Notes under the pieces: generated by a model
Seen by the model: only the letters and a program-made list of their open reading frames with translations
Told to the model about the DNA's origin: nothing
Databases searched by the model: none
Source of the DNA: an uncultured Clostridia bacterium
GTDB taxonomy: Bacteria > Bacillota > Clostridia > TANB77 > CAG-508
NCBI GenBank assembly: GCA_948976265.1
Contig: CARFUA010000010.1
Span: 1-60,849, forward strand
Direction of reading: 5' to 3'
DNA: 60,849 bases
Position numbers and translations under genes: made by a program
Shown: in pieces, positions 47,672-54,903 of the stretch
Position numbering within the stretch: position 1 is the stretch's first letter
Layout: every line of letters starts with the position of its first letter

Positions 47672-47702
47672 CCTCTAAAAAATCTAGAAAAATACCTTAA
47701 AT
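47672..47702. repeat. Dispersed non-coding repeat, copy 2
   Basis: Matches 19422-19452 with two differences over 31 bases. Confidence 0.6.
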
Positions 47703-47748
47703 CCATTTTCTAGAATTTTTAATGATTTATCTCTAAATTCCAAAAATC

Positions 47749-47767
47749 ATCGCTTAAAATCGATTCT
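47749..47767. repeat. 19-base direct repeat, copy 2
   Basis: Identical to 47605-47623; ends 11 bases before the -35 of the next promoter. Confidence 0.8.
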
Positions 47768-47777
47768 TATAAATAAT

Positions 47778-47806
47778 TTGACATTTTATGACAACTATGA
47801 TATACT
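47778..47806 (+). promoter_or_regulatory. Promoter of 47842-48216
   Basis: TTGACA (47778-47783), 17-base spacer, TATACT (47801-47806). Confidence 0.8.
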
Positions 47807-47841
47807 AAAATAATCAATATTATTTTCAGGAGGATTTTATT

Positions 47842-48216
47842 ATGAACGTACGGAAACAAGAAACACAATTTGTAATTTCACTTTGCGTCTCACTAATTTT
47901 AGCAGCAATAACCAAAGCTGTGGGTGGTCAAGCACAGTTCCTTATTTGTGGATATGCTTATTATATCTGTAGCATTCGGTCTATTGTGCCAAAAGTAATT
48001 GCTATCGTTGTTGAACATACAAATTTGGAATGTAAAGACGTTTTAGAAACACTTTCTGCTGTAAGCGCTATGTTATTCATATTTCTGATGTCAACCATCC
48101 ATCTTTTTACAGTTTCACCAATGGTAATTTTATTAGTATCCTTTATCTTGTTTACTCTATCTGTTCTACCGCTTATCTATATAAATCATCAAGCAAGAAA
48201 AAAACGAAAGTTTTAA
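47842..48216 (+). CDS. Unknown four-helix membrane protein, 124 aa, two in-frame CGG
   Basis: Start ATG 47842 after AGGAGG. Four hydrophobic segments and a basic tail (NHQARKKRKF). No family recognised. CGG is codon 4 (47851-47853) and codon 46 (47977-47979), both Arg in the open frame. If codon 4 shifted +1, the product would be a 10-residue peptide. Strong promoter and GC-rich terminator. Likely of foreign origin. Confidence 0.6.
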   Translation: MNVRKQETQFVISLCVSLILAAITKAVGGQAQFLICGYAYYICSIRSIVPKVIAIVVEHTNLECKDVLETLSAVSAMLFIFLMSTIHLFTVSPMVILLVSFILFTLSVLPLIYINHQARKKRKF

Positions 48217-48224
48217 AAAATCCA

Positions 48225-48251
48225 ACGTCCATCGCAGAATGCGGTGGGCGT
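48225..48251 (+). terminator. Terminator of 47842-48216
   Basis: ACGTCCATCGCA pairs with TGCGGTGGGCGT (G-U pairs allowed), then T-rich. Confidence 0.75.
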
Positions 48252-48290
48252 ATTTCTTTTAAAAATCCCGAACATTTTTTCTAAAATCTC

Positions 48291-48319
48291 TTGACATTTT
48301 TCTTTTTTTTCGATAAGAT
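48291..48319 (+). promoter_or_regulatory. Promoter of YgjP-like gene
   Basis: TTGACA (48291-48296), 17-base spacer, TAAGAT (48314-48319). Confidence 0.7.
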
Positions 48320-48356
48320 AATGCAAACAAAAGTTTTGTAATGAAAGGAGATAAAA

Positions 48357-49055
48357 ATGAGTTTATTGAAAAACAAAAATGATGTTATTGCCTACACGGT
48401 TGATAAAACTGCAAATTCCAGCCTCTATATCTCCATTCAAAATGGTGAAGTCATTGTCAAAGCGCCTTGGTATTACACAACCAAACAAATTCAAGAAATC
48501 GTCGAAGAAAAGAAAAATTGGATTTTGAAACATTTACAAGAATATATCGAAGCAGAAACCATCCGAAAACAAAAAGTAAACACAGAACCAGTCTATGTTT
48601 TAGGAAAGCAATATGATGTGATTGTAAAATATGCCAATCATAAAAATCCAACCTTAAATTTATTAAAAAAATACATTGAAATCATTTTACCAGCTAAATA
48701 TATTGACTTAGACAAAACTAAAATCATTCAAGCAACGCTTTCCAAAATGTATTCTTCAATTGCTCAAGAAGAATTAGAAAGTATTATGGAAGATATCAGG
48801 CATTTACTTGGCTTTGCCCCCGAAGATTTCAAAATAAAACCACTCGTAGATTGTTTAGCAAAATGCTCCAACCAAAATATTTTCATTGCTCCTTCCATTA
48901 TGCAATATTCCAATGAAATCATCCGCTTTATCATTCTTCATCAATTCTGCCATTTAAAATATAAGAATCACACCAAAGGATTCAATGAATTAATGGAAAA
49001 ATACGTTTTTGATTATGAAACCATTGCTAAACAAGTAAAAAAATTAAAGTTTTAA
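48357..49055 (+). CDS. YgjP/DUF45-like protein with altered metallopeptidase motif
   Basis: 232 aa. The family (M48-like, WLM clan) normally ends with HELCHLxxxNHSxxFW. Here the motif is HQFCHLKYKNHTKGF: both zinc His remain but the catalytic Glu is Gln, and the usual RxxWGSC motif reads LVDCLAKCSNQNIF. So it is probably a non-catalytic relative. N-terminal part (ISIQNGEVIVKAPWYYTTKQ) is family-like. No CGG codons, so it is a core gene. Confidence 0.75.
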   Translation: MSLLKNKNDVIAYTVDKTANSSLYISIQNGEVIVKAPWYYTTKQIQEIVEEKKNWILKHLQEYIEAETIRKQKVNTEPVYVLGKQYDVIVKYANHKNPTLNLLKKYIEIILPAKYIDLDKTKIIQATLSKMYSSIAQEELESIMEDIRHLLGFAPEDFKIKPLVDCLAKCSNQNIFIAPSIMQYSNEIIRFIILHQFCHLKYKNHTKGFNELMEKYVFDYETIAKQVKKLKF

Positions 49056-49080
49056 AAAACAATTCATTTTTTAAAACTTT
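49046..49080. terminator. Bidirectional terminator
   Basis: AAAGTTTTAAAAAA and TTTTTTAAAACTTT between the convergent YgjP-like gene and cdaA. Confidence 0.75.
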
Positions 49081-49090
49081 TTTCTAACCT

Positions 49091-49981
49091 TTACTCTTCT
49101 TCTTGTTTGCTGGTAACATTTTCTTTCCTAATTACTTTTTTTCTTGGTTTTGATTTTGGTACCACAATTAAATTTTTAATTAAAATTTTCTTTAATACAT
49201 CTTCTCTAACATCTGCAATCAACGTTCCATCTTTTGCAATTGATACTTTTCCTGTTTCTTCCGAAACAACTACAACAATTGCATCCGATTCTTTAGAAAT
49301 ACCAATCGCTGCTCTGTGACGTGTTCCAAGTTCTCTTGCAATATCTTTATCGTCTGCTAAAGGCAACATACAAGATGCTGCTGCAATTTTATTGCTACTG
49401 ATAATAACTGCCCCATCATGAAGTGGTGTTTTTGGTTCAAAGATGTTTACTAATAATTGAGGTGATATTTCGGAATTCATCAAAATTCCAGTATTAATAA
49501 TATCCTCAATTTTAATTTCCCTTTCAATTACCATTAAAGCACCTGTACCTGTTTTTGATAGTTCCATAGCCGCAATCGCAATCTTATAAATGTTTTCCTT
49601 TGTTTTGCTGTTAACATCATTATCTATGCCAAAAAACTTACTAAATTTATTGGTTCCAAGTTGTTCTAACGCGCGTCTTAATTCTGGCTGGAAAATTACT
49701 ATTAGCATAAATACACCATAGGTCATAACAGATGATAAGATGTAATTTAAGATTCTTAATTTTAATAAATCACTAATAAAGGTGGCCAATATTAAAAATA
49801 AAATTCCTTTTAATAATTGCCAAGCACGGGTTCCTTTTAAAATTTGAAATAATTTATAAAAGATAAAAACTACAACCACAATATCTAAAATCGACATAAG
49901 CAATAATAATGGTTGGTTGCACAATTGTTCTATGTACGCCAAAATCACATTTTGGTAAATTTCTTTGATACTTTCTAACAT
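49091..49981 (-). CDS. cdaA: Diadenylate cyclase CdaA
   Basis: Makes c-di-AMP from two ATP. 296 aa: three N-terminal transmembrane segments (LLLLMSILDIVVVVFIFYK onward), then the DAC domain with TPLHDGAVIISSNKIAAASC (DGA) and LGTRHRAAIGISKESDAIVV (RHR). The usual downstream ybbR/cdaR and glmM genes are absent here; glmM lies 22 kb away. The C-terminus is basic. Confidence 0.95.
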   Translation of the reverse strand: MLESIKEIYQNVILAYIEQLCNQPLLLLMSILDIVVVVFIFYKLFQILKGTRAWQLLKGILFLILATFISDLLKLRILNYILSSVMTYGVFMLIVIFQPELRRALEQLGTNKFSKFFGIDNDVNSKTKENIYKIAIAAMELSKTGTGALMVIEREIKIEDIINTGILMNSEISPQLLVNIFEPKTPLHDGAVIISSNKIAAASCMLPLADDKDIARELGTRHRAAIGISKESDAIVVVVSEETGKVSIAKDGTLIADVREDVLKKILIKNLIVVPKSKPRKKVIRKENVTSKQEEE

Positions 49982-49993
49982 TCTCTCACTTCC

Positions 49994-50128
49994 TTATTTT
50001 TGGATTAAATAATAAATTAATGTTCCACATACAGAAAATATCATTAAAACAATCATTGTTGTTGCAATAATAATCTCTGCAATTTTCATTTTATCAACTG
50101 GTTTTTTGGTTTTCTTTTTTTCTTCCAT
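49994..50128 (-). CDS. Small single-pass membrane protein, 44 aa
   Basis: Between dapB and cdaA. MEEKKKTKKPVDKMKIAE, then a hydrophobic helix (IIIATTMIVLMIFSVCG) ending YYLIQK. A GAAAGGATTG-like ribosome site precedes ATG 50128, and cdaA begins 12 bases after its stop. Possibly translated with, or accessory to, cdaA. Function unknown. Confidence 0.6.
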   Translation of the reverse strand: MEEKKKTKKPVDKMKIAEIIIATTMIVLMIFSVCGTLIYYLIQK

Positions 50129-50152
50129 TTTTTCAATCCTTTCTCTTTTTAT

Positions 50153-50896
50153 TTATACCATATCGTTCATCGAATACAATCCATTTTCTTTATGTAAAAT
50201 AAATTCTGCCGCTTTTATCGCACCTCTAGCAAATACACTTCTGGATGTGCAATGATGCGTTATTTCAAAACTTTCGTTGTCTCCAAAGAAAATCACAGAA
50301 TGTTTTCCAACTTCGGTTCCACCACGAATTGAATGAATTCCGATTTCCTTTTTGGTACGTTTTTCTCTTTTTGAATGTCTATCATATTCATATGTCATTT
50401 CGTGGTTTAATGCCTCATTGATGCTATCTGCCAAAATTAGAGCTGTTCCGCTTGGACTATCAATTTTTCGATTGTGATGTGTTTCAACAATTTCAATATC
50501 CGAATTTTCTAATTTTAACGCAAGTTCACTCACCATTTTTGCCATTACATTAATTTCATATGACATATTCGCTGATTTAAAAATCGGTAAATCTTTGGCT
50601 AGATTCTCGATTTTCTTCATCTCAGATTCGGAAAATCCCGTTGTTGCAATAACGGTTGGAATATGATTTTTTTTCGCAAATCCTAAAATTTCAAAACTGG
50701 CTTGGGGTACCGAAAAATCGATAATCACATCTGGAATAATTGTAATATCCGCTACTTTCGTAAAAACCGGAAACAAATTATCTCCTGTATCCATTCTGTC
50801 TACACCGCACACAACATCCATACCTTGCGCAAATCTGACTTCTCTTGAAACTTCTTGTCCCATTTTACCATTACATCCATTTACCAAAACTTTCAT
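50153..50896 (-). CDS. dapB: 4-hydroxy-tetrahydrodipicolinate reductase
   Basis: 247 aa, lysine/DAP pathway, NAD(P)H dependent. N-terminal VNGCNGKMGQEVSREV, and the catalytic/substrate loop ETHHNRKIDSPSGTALIL. The end of the upstream HD gene overlaps its start by 26 bases. dapA lies beyond that, so dapA-HD-dapB form one unit feeding DAP for peptidoglycan and dipicolinate for spores. No CGG. Confidence 0.95.
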   Translation of the reverse strand: MKVLVNGCNGKMGQEVSREVRFAQGMDVVCGVDRMDTGDNLFPVFTKVADITIIPDVIIDFSVPQASFEILGFAKKNHIPTVIATTGFSESEMKKIENLAKDLPIFKSANMSYEINVMAKMVSELALKLENSDIEIVETHHNRKIDSPSGTALILADSINEALNHEMTYEYDRHSKREKRTKKEIGIHSIRGGTEVGKHSVIFFGDNESFEITHHCTSRSVFARGAIKAAEFILHKENGLYSMNDMV

Positions 50897-51455
50897 GTTT
50901 AGAACTCCTTTCTTCTTTCTCCTTTTTTTGTAATTTTTTTAGATTTTTTTTATATTTTAAAAAACGAAAAAACTCTTTTGTCGCACAATATTTATCAACC
51001 AGTGTTACAATATAACTTTCTGAAAAACGTGGCAACGGAAACGTAAGTGGCCACATGTGTTTTACGATAATGTCTTTTTCAACTTCATTTAATTCAAAAT
51101 TTTCAATGGCATTGTTTAAGGCAATTCTAGGATGCCTAAAAGCATGGAAGCGTTTCTGCCCTTCAACACCTTTGTTTCTCCAGTCATAAAAATAAAAATC
51201 ATGTAACATTGCACCACGTGTGGCTGAAATATAATCCAATCCTAATTTTTTAGAAATAACATACGTATAATATGCTACCTCATAACAATGTCGATAACGA
51301 GAACCCTTCATGTGTTGTACATGTTCTTTCAAAGATATTACACTTGAATTGGTAATAATATCTTTAATAATTTCTTGAAACTCCTTTATATTAATTTCTT
51401 CCTTTATTAAATTCGAGTGGGCGGATTCTTGTTTTTTCTCTTCTTCTGAATTCAT
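50871..51455 (-). CDS. HD-domain phosphohydrolase
   Basis: 194 aa. The HD signature is seen in RYRHCYEVAYYTYVIS (first His) and GAMLHDFYFYDWRNKG (His-Asp); later DIIVKHMWPLTFPLPRFSES supplies further metal ligands. Substrate unknown; such proteins hydrolyse nucleotides or phosphate esters. ATG 51455 preferred: AAGGAG ten bases upstream; a TTG at 51464 is in frame. No CGG. Confidence 0.8.
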   Translation of the reverse strand: MNSEEEKKQESAHSNLIKEEINIKEFQEIIKDIITNSSVISLKEHVQHMKGSRYRHCYEVAYYTYVISKKLGLDYISATRGAMLHDFYFYDWRNKGVEGQKRFHAFRHPRIALNNAIENFELNEVEKDIIVKHMWPLTFPLPRFSESYIVTLVDKYCATKEFFRFLKYKKNLKKLQKKEKEERSSKHESFGKWM

Positions 51456-51469
51456 GAAACACAAACTCC

Positions 51470-52354
51470 TTATTGCATTTTTAATTTTTCTATTTCCTTT
51501 TTCAAAATTTCTTGTTTTTCTGAGCTCATTTTAAGTAAGGGAAGTCTTGGTAATCCTGCTTCATATCCAATTATATTACAAGCAGCTTTTACAGGAATTG
51601 GATTCACTTCTGAAAATAAAGCTTGGATTAACGGAATCGCTTTTAACTGAGCTGAAATCGCTTTTTCTAAATTTTTATGAAAAAAGTCTTCTACCATAGT
51701 ATGTGTAAATTCTGGCATAATATTGGAAAGAACAGAAATTACGCCAATTCCTCCGATGGATAATACGGGTAAAATTTGGTCATCATTTCCCGAATATATT
51801 TTTAGCGCATCACCACATAGATTTGCAATTTCTGCGACTTGTGATAAATTTCCACTGGCTTCTTTCACGGCAACAATATTTTCAATTTGGGATAATTCTA
51901 AACATGTTTTTGGCAAAATATTAACCCCTGTTCGACTTGGTACATTATATAAAATAATCGGCAAACTGGTTTCTTGTGCAATCGCTTTATAATGTGCTAC
52001 TAAGCCTTCTTGGGTTGTTTTGTTGTAATAAGGCGTTACAATTAAGGCGCCGTCAACACCAACACTTTCCGCATATTTTGTCATTTCAATTGCAGATTTT
52101 GTACAATTTCCACCTGTTCCAGCGATAACAGAAACACGGTTATGTATGACGTCAACTGCAAATTTTATGGTTTCTTTTCTTTCTTCCAATGTCATTGTTG
52201 AAGATTCGCCAGTTGTTCCACAAACAATAATTGCATCAATTTTATTGGCTATTTGATCTTCTAGCATTTTTTCAAATTCTTTAAAATTTACACCATCGTT
52301 CGTAAATGGCGTAATAATGGCTGTTCCACAACCTTTAAAAATTATTTTTTTCAT
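51470..52354 (-). CDS. dapA: 4-hydroxy-tetrahydrodipicolinate synthase
   Basis: 294 aa, condenses pyruvate with aspartate semialdehyde. VCGTTGESSTMTLEER, LYNVPSRTGVNILP (Tyr) and IVAVKEASGNLSQV (Schiff-base Lys) are in place. Start set at ATG 52354 (AAAGGTG upstream), with GTG 52363 as alternative. No CGG. Confidence 0.96.
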   Translation of the reverse strand: MKKIIFKGCGTAIITPFTNDGVNFKEFEKMLEDQIANKIDAIIVCGTTGESSTMTLEERKETIKFAVDVIHNRVSVIAGTGGNCTKSAIEMTKYAESVGVDGALIVTPYYNKTTQEGLVAHYKAIAQETSLPIILYNVPSRTGVNILPKTCLELSQIENIVAVKEASGNLSQVAEIANLCGDALKIYSGNDDQILPVLSIGGIGVISVLSNIMPEFTHTMVEDFFHKNLEKAISAQLKAIPLIQALFSEVNPIPVKAACNIIGYEAGLPRLPLLKMSSEKQEILKKEIEKLKMQ

Positions 52355-52500
52355 TTTAATCACCTTTTATTTTAAGGTTTTGGAAAATGTTAATTAACAA
52401 CTTTCTGTTTTATTATATGCCAATTCTAAAAAAAAATCAATTAAAAATTGCAATAATTTTAAATTGATTTTTAAACTTTTAGTTAGTATTGGCTTTTTAT

Positions 52501-52816
52501 TTAATTCTCCTCTTTCTTTTCCACTTTTGTTACAACGCCATCTATTTTTTTATAAACCCTCTTTTTATTGATTTCTACTTTATTCAAAAGTTCCTTTTCC
52601 AAATCAATCCCTAATATTTCAGAAAGGCCCAATAAATAAATTACAACATCTGCGATTTCTTCACCAACATTTCCTTTTTTCTTCCAATAAGCATCATAAG
52701 CTTCTCCGAAGTTCGCCATAAGTAAGGGCAAATTCCATGCTAACATCGGTTACGTTAAATTTTTTGTCTAATTTATTTTGATAAATTTGTTTTTGTAAGT
52801 TTTTTAAATCAATCAT
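52501..52816 (-). CDS. MazG-like nucleotide pyrophosphohydrolase, with one +1 shift at CGG
   Basis: 104 aa after the shift at 52706-52708. All-alpha NTP-PPase fold: TYGEL-GEAYDAYWKKKGN, then VGEEIADVVIYLLGLSEILG, whose E..EIAD pattern binds Mg. It probably hydrolyses non-canonical or deoxy-NTPs (house-cleaning or dUTPase-like). In zero frame it stops three codons after CGG. It precedes nothing closely on its strand and follows the IMPase gene by 9 bases. Confidence 0.88.
52706..52708 (-). other. CGG +1 frameshift site in MazG-like gene
   Basis: CTT CGG AGA AGC TTA TGA in zero frame; skipping C gives CTT GGA GAA GCT TAT, restoring the first Mg-binding helix. Confidence 0.92.
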
Positions 52817-52825
52817 TATTTTCTC

Positions 52826-53611
52826 CTATTTACAATATTTTTTAATGACTCCAACAATTTCGTCATGCACTTTTCCATTACTAATAATGGCACCATTGAT
52901 ATCTTGGTCATATCTTTGTTCTTTTCCAAAAAGGTCTGTTACTCTTCCACCAGCCTCTTCCACAATGATTTTTGCGGCTGCAATGTCACAATTTTTATGC
53001 TTTGTTCCTGGAAAGATAGCCGATACAAATTCTCCACTTGCCACACAAACACTTGCCCTTACGATACTTCCAATACTCACAAAATAGGTCTTTTCACCCA
53101 ATTCTTTTATTACATCATAGATATTATATTCTGCTTTTGCTTTTGGCCACATATCATATTGGTTCACTGCTCTTTTATCTTCCAATTCAATAGCATTAAC
53201 GGAAATTTTTTCCTCGTCTTTGTATGCCCCTTTTCCTTTTTGAGCAGAATATAAATGGTTTAAAAAGGGATCATAAATTACACCAATTTCTGGGATTCCG
53301 TCAATTACTAAAGCCAGCGAAAAAGTGGCTACTGGGATGTTTCTTGCATACATAGCCGTTCCGTCAATTGGGTCACACACCCAAACGTATTTGCTTTTTC
53401 CAAAGGAATTTTCTTCGCCATCAACAGAATGTTCAGGGAATCTTTCTTTTACTTTTTCAATCAAATATTTATTTATTTCTTTATCTGCTAATGTAACAAT
53501 CGTTTTGTCACATTTATAAGTTGCTCCATTGTCTGTTTCAAAATATTTTAGCATAATTTCGCCTGCCTTGTATGCTATTTGTTTGGCAAATTTTAGGTAT
53601 TCGTTGTTCAT
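52826..53611 (-). CDS. Inositol monophosphatase family protein
   Basis: 261 aa, Mg-dependent phosphatase. The motifs are VDGEENSFG (Glu), VCDPIDGTAMYARNIP (DPIDGT) and CDIAAAKIIVEEAGGRV (metal Asp). Substrate could be inositol phosphate, fructose-bisphosphate, NADP(H) or PAP. Near pnuC, so nucleotide turnover is possible. No CGG. Confidence 0.92.
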   Translation of the reverse strand: MNNEYLKFAKQIAYKAGEIMLKYFETDNGATYKCDKTIVTLADKEINKYLIEKVKERFPEHSVDGEENSFGKSKYVWVCDPIDGTAMYARNIPVATFSLALVIDGIPEIGVIYDPFLNHLYSAQKGKGAYKDEEKISVNAIELEDKRAVNQYDMWPKAKAEYNIYDVIKELGEKTYFVSIGSIVRASVCVASGEFVSAIFPGTKHKNCDIAAAKIIVEEAGGRVTDLFGKEQRYDQDINGAIISNGKVHDEIVGVIKKYCK

Positions 53612-53620
53612 TTTTTCTCC

Positions 53621-54291
53621 TTATATATTTTCATTCCAATTTTTCAATCCATAACTATCATTTATCAATAACACAATATTTTCTATTAAAACAGGAGCCA
53701 AATAAAACTCTCCTTGCAAAATAGGAATACCCCATAATAAAATTAAAATAACATCATTTCCAATATAAAATAGAAAACTATACTTATTTCTTCTTGCAAT
53801 TAGGTAAGTAGCAATCAAACTTGTAATCATGGATAAACTTGAAATGATTAATTGATTTGTATTAAAATATTTTAATATGTAATAAAGTAATCCAAAACCA
53901 ATTATACTTGCCAAAAATAACATCATCCATTCTCTTTTAGAAATTTTGTTTGCTTCAACCGTATTGTTTTTTTCATTTTTATGTGTCATCCAAGAAAATA
54001 CACCATAAACATACATTGGAAATACAATCACCAAATCAATAATGACTTCTCCATAATAGTGGTTTTGATAGGATAGGATAGGATAGAATATAACATCACT
54101 TCTGTAATTCCAATGAATTGGCTATATACTTTTCCCTTCGCTTGCGATAAAGAACAGATAACACCAACTAAAGAAGTTAAAATTGCCAATATTTCACTTT
54201 TGCAAATCATCGAAGAAAATAAAATCGCAATCGTACCTAATATTAACAATCCAATTTCAAAAGCATTCCAATCTTTTAATAGTTTTTTCAT
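53621..54291 (-). CDS. pnuC: PnuC-like nicotinamide riboside transporter, off-frame by a 5-base repeat
   Basis: Seven-helix NR/NMN-type importer, 221 aa if restored. The first part (GTIAILFSSMICKSEILAIL to EVMLYSILSY) and second (YVYGVFSWMTHK on) are in different frames. The junction is four tandem GATAG units (54067-54086; CTATC on the coding strand). With three units the reading becomes LSYQNHYYGEVIIDLVIV, the usual PnuC motif. This differs from the CGG shifts and looks like slipped-strand ON/OFF switching; this copy is OFF. Confidence 0.85.
54067..54086. repeat. Tandem pentanucleotide repeat (GATAG)x4 in pnuC
   Basis: Four perfect copies. Loss of one unit (or any change to give a multiple that restores frame) joins the two pnuC halves. 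Confidence 0.9.
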
Positions 54292-54301
54292 AAATTTCTC
54301 C

Positions 54302-54838
54302 TTAAATTTTGATTTTGACTTTTAATTCGCTTATAATTTTTTCATAATCTGCATATTCTTTGGTTACTTTGTCATCCTCTCCACTTGAAAAATTTCTTAA
54401 AAATATACTTTTAAATTCCATAATTTCGCTAATACTTTCAAAATACTTTTGAATCTCTTCGGCAACTTCTTTATTTTCTTTCTCACTTATTTGACCAACT
54501 GTAATAATATATATTATTTTTCCCTTTAAAATTTCAGTATGCGAACTATATGGATTCCATCTATCAATTACATTTTTCAAAATACCAGTAATATGATTCA
54601 TATAAATTGGAGTTGCAATAATGATTTTATCTGCATTAATCAGATAGGAATATAATTCTTGCATATCATCATCAATCACACAAAAATTCTCCAAGTAATT
54701 AGCACATGCACTACATCCTAAACAGTAATTAATACTTTTATCTGACAAAGAAAATAAAATATCTTCCTTTTCTTTCAAATCACTCAAAATTTGATAACAA
54801 TTTTCATTACGATTACTCCCATTTATGTATAAATTCAT
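54302..54838 (-). CDS. NADPH-dependent FMN reductase-like flavoprotein
   Basis: 178 aa flavodoxin-fold protein. NGSNRNENCYQILSDLKEKE is the phosphate-binding start, CLGCSACANYLENFC holds a Cys cluster typical of iron-sulfur flavoprotein relatives, and IIATPIYMNHITGILKNVID is the FMN/dimer segment. Electron donor/acceptor unknown. No CGG. Confidence 0.85.
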   Translation of the reverse strand: MNLYINGSNRNENCYQILSDLKEKEDILFSLSDKSINYCLGCSACANYLENFCVIDDDMQELYSYLINADKIIIATPIYMNHITGILKNVIDRWNPYSSHTEILKGKIIYIITVGQISEKENKEVAEEIQKYFESISEIMEFKSIFLRNFSSGEDDKVTKEYADYEKIISELKVKIKI

Positions 54839-54903
54839 ATAAATTTCCTCCTATTCCAATTTATAAAATTATATCCTATTTTCTGTCACGATGCAAGTAA
54901 AAA

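Larger units (their letters stand above)
47448..47841. other. Gap between two divergent foreign ORFs
   Basis: No gene seen. It holds the second copy of the dispersed repeat (47672-47702), a 19-base direct repeat pair, and the promoter of 47842-48216. The rest is A/T-rich with no clear structure. Confidence 0.5.

Noticed and set aside
47448..47841. CRISPR-like array from the direct repeats
   Set aside because: Only two 19-base copies 144 bases apart, with no regular spacers or cas genes.
870..52708. Simple reassignment of CGG to another amino acid (Trp, Gln and so on)
   Set aside because: A reassigned triplet would keep the zero frame, but here the frame must change by +1 to avoid early stops.
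870..52708. Classical RF2-type CTT slippery site
   Set aside because: Only 4 of 14 sites have CTT before CGG; the other preceding codons are unrelated, and no consistent internal Shine-Dalgarno was noticed.
53621..54291. pnuC as a further CGG shift gene
   Set aside because: There is no CGG at the junction; a tandem five-base repeat explains the frame change.
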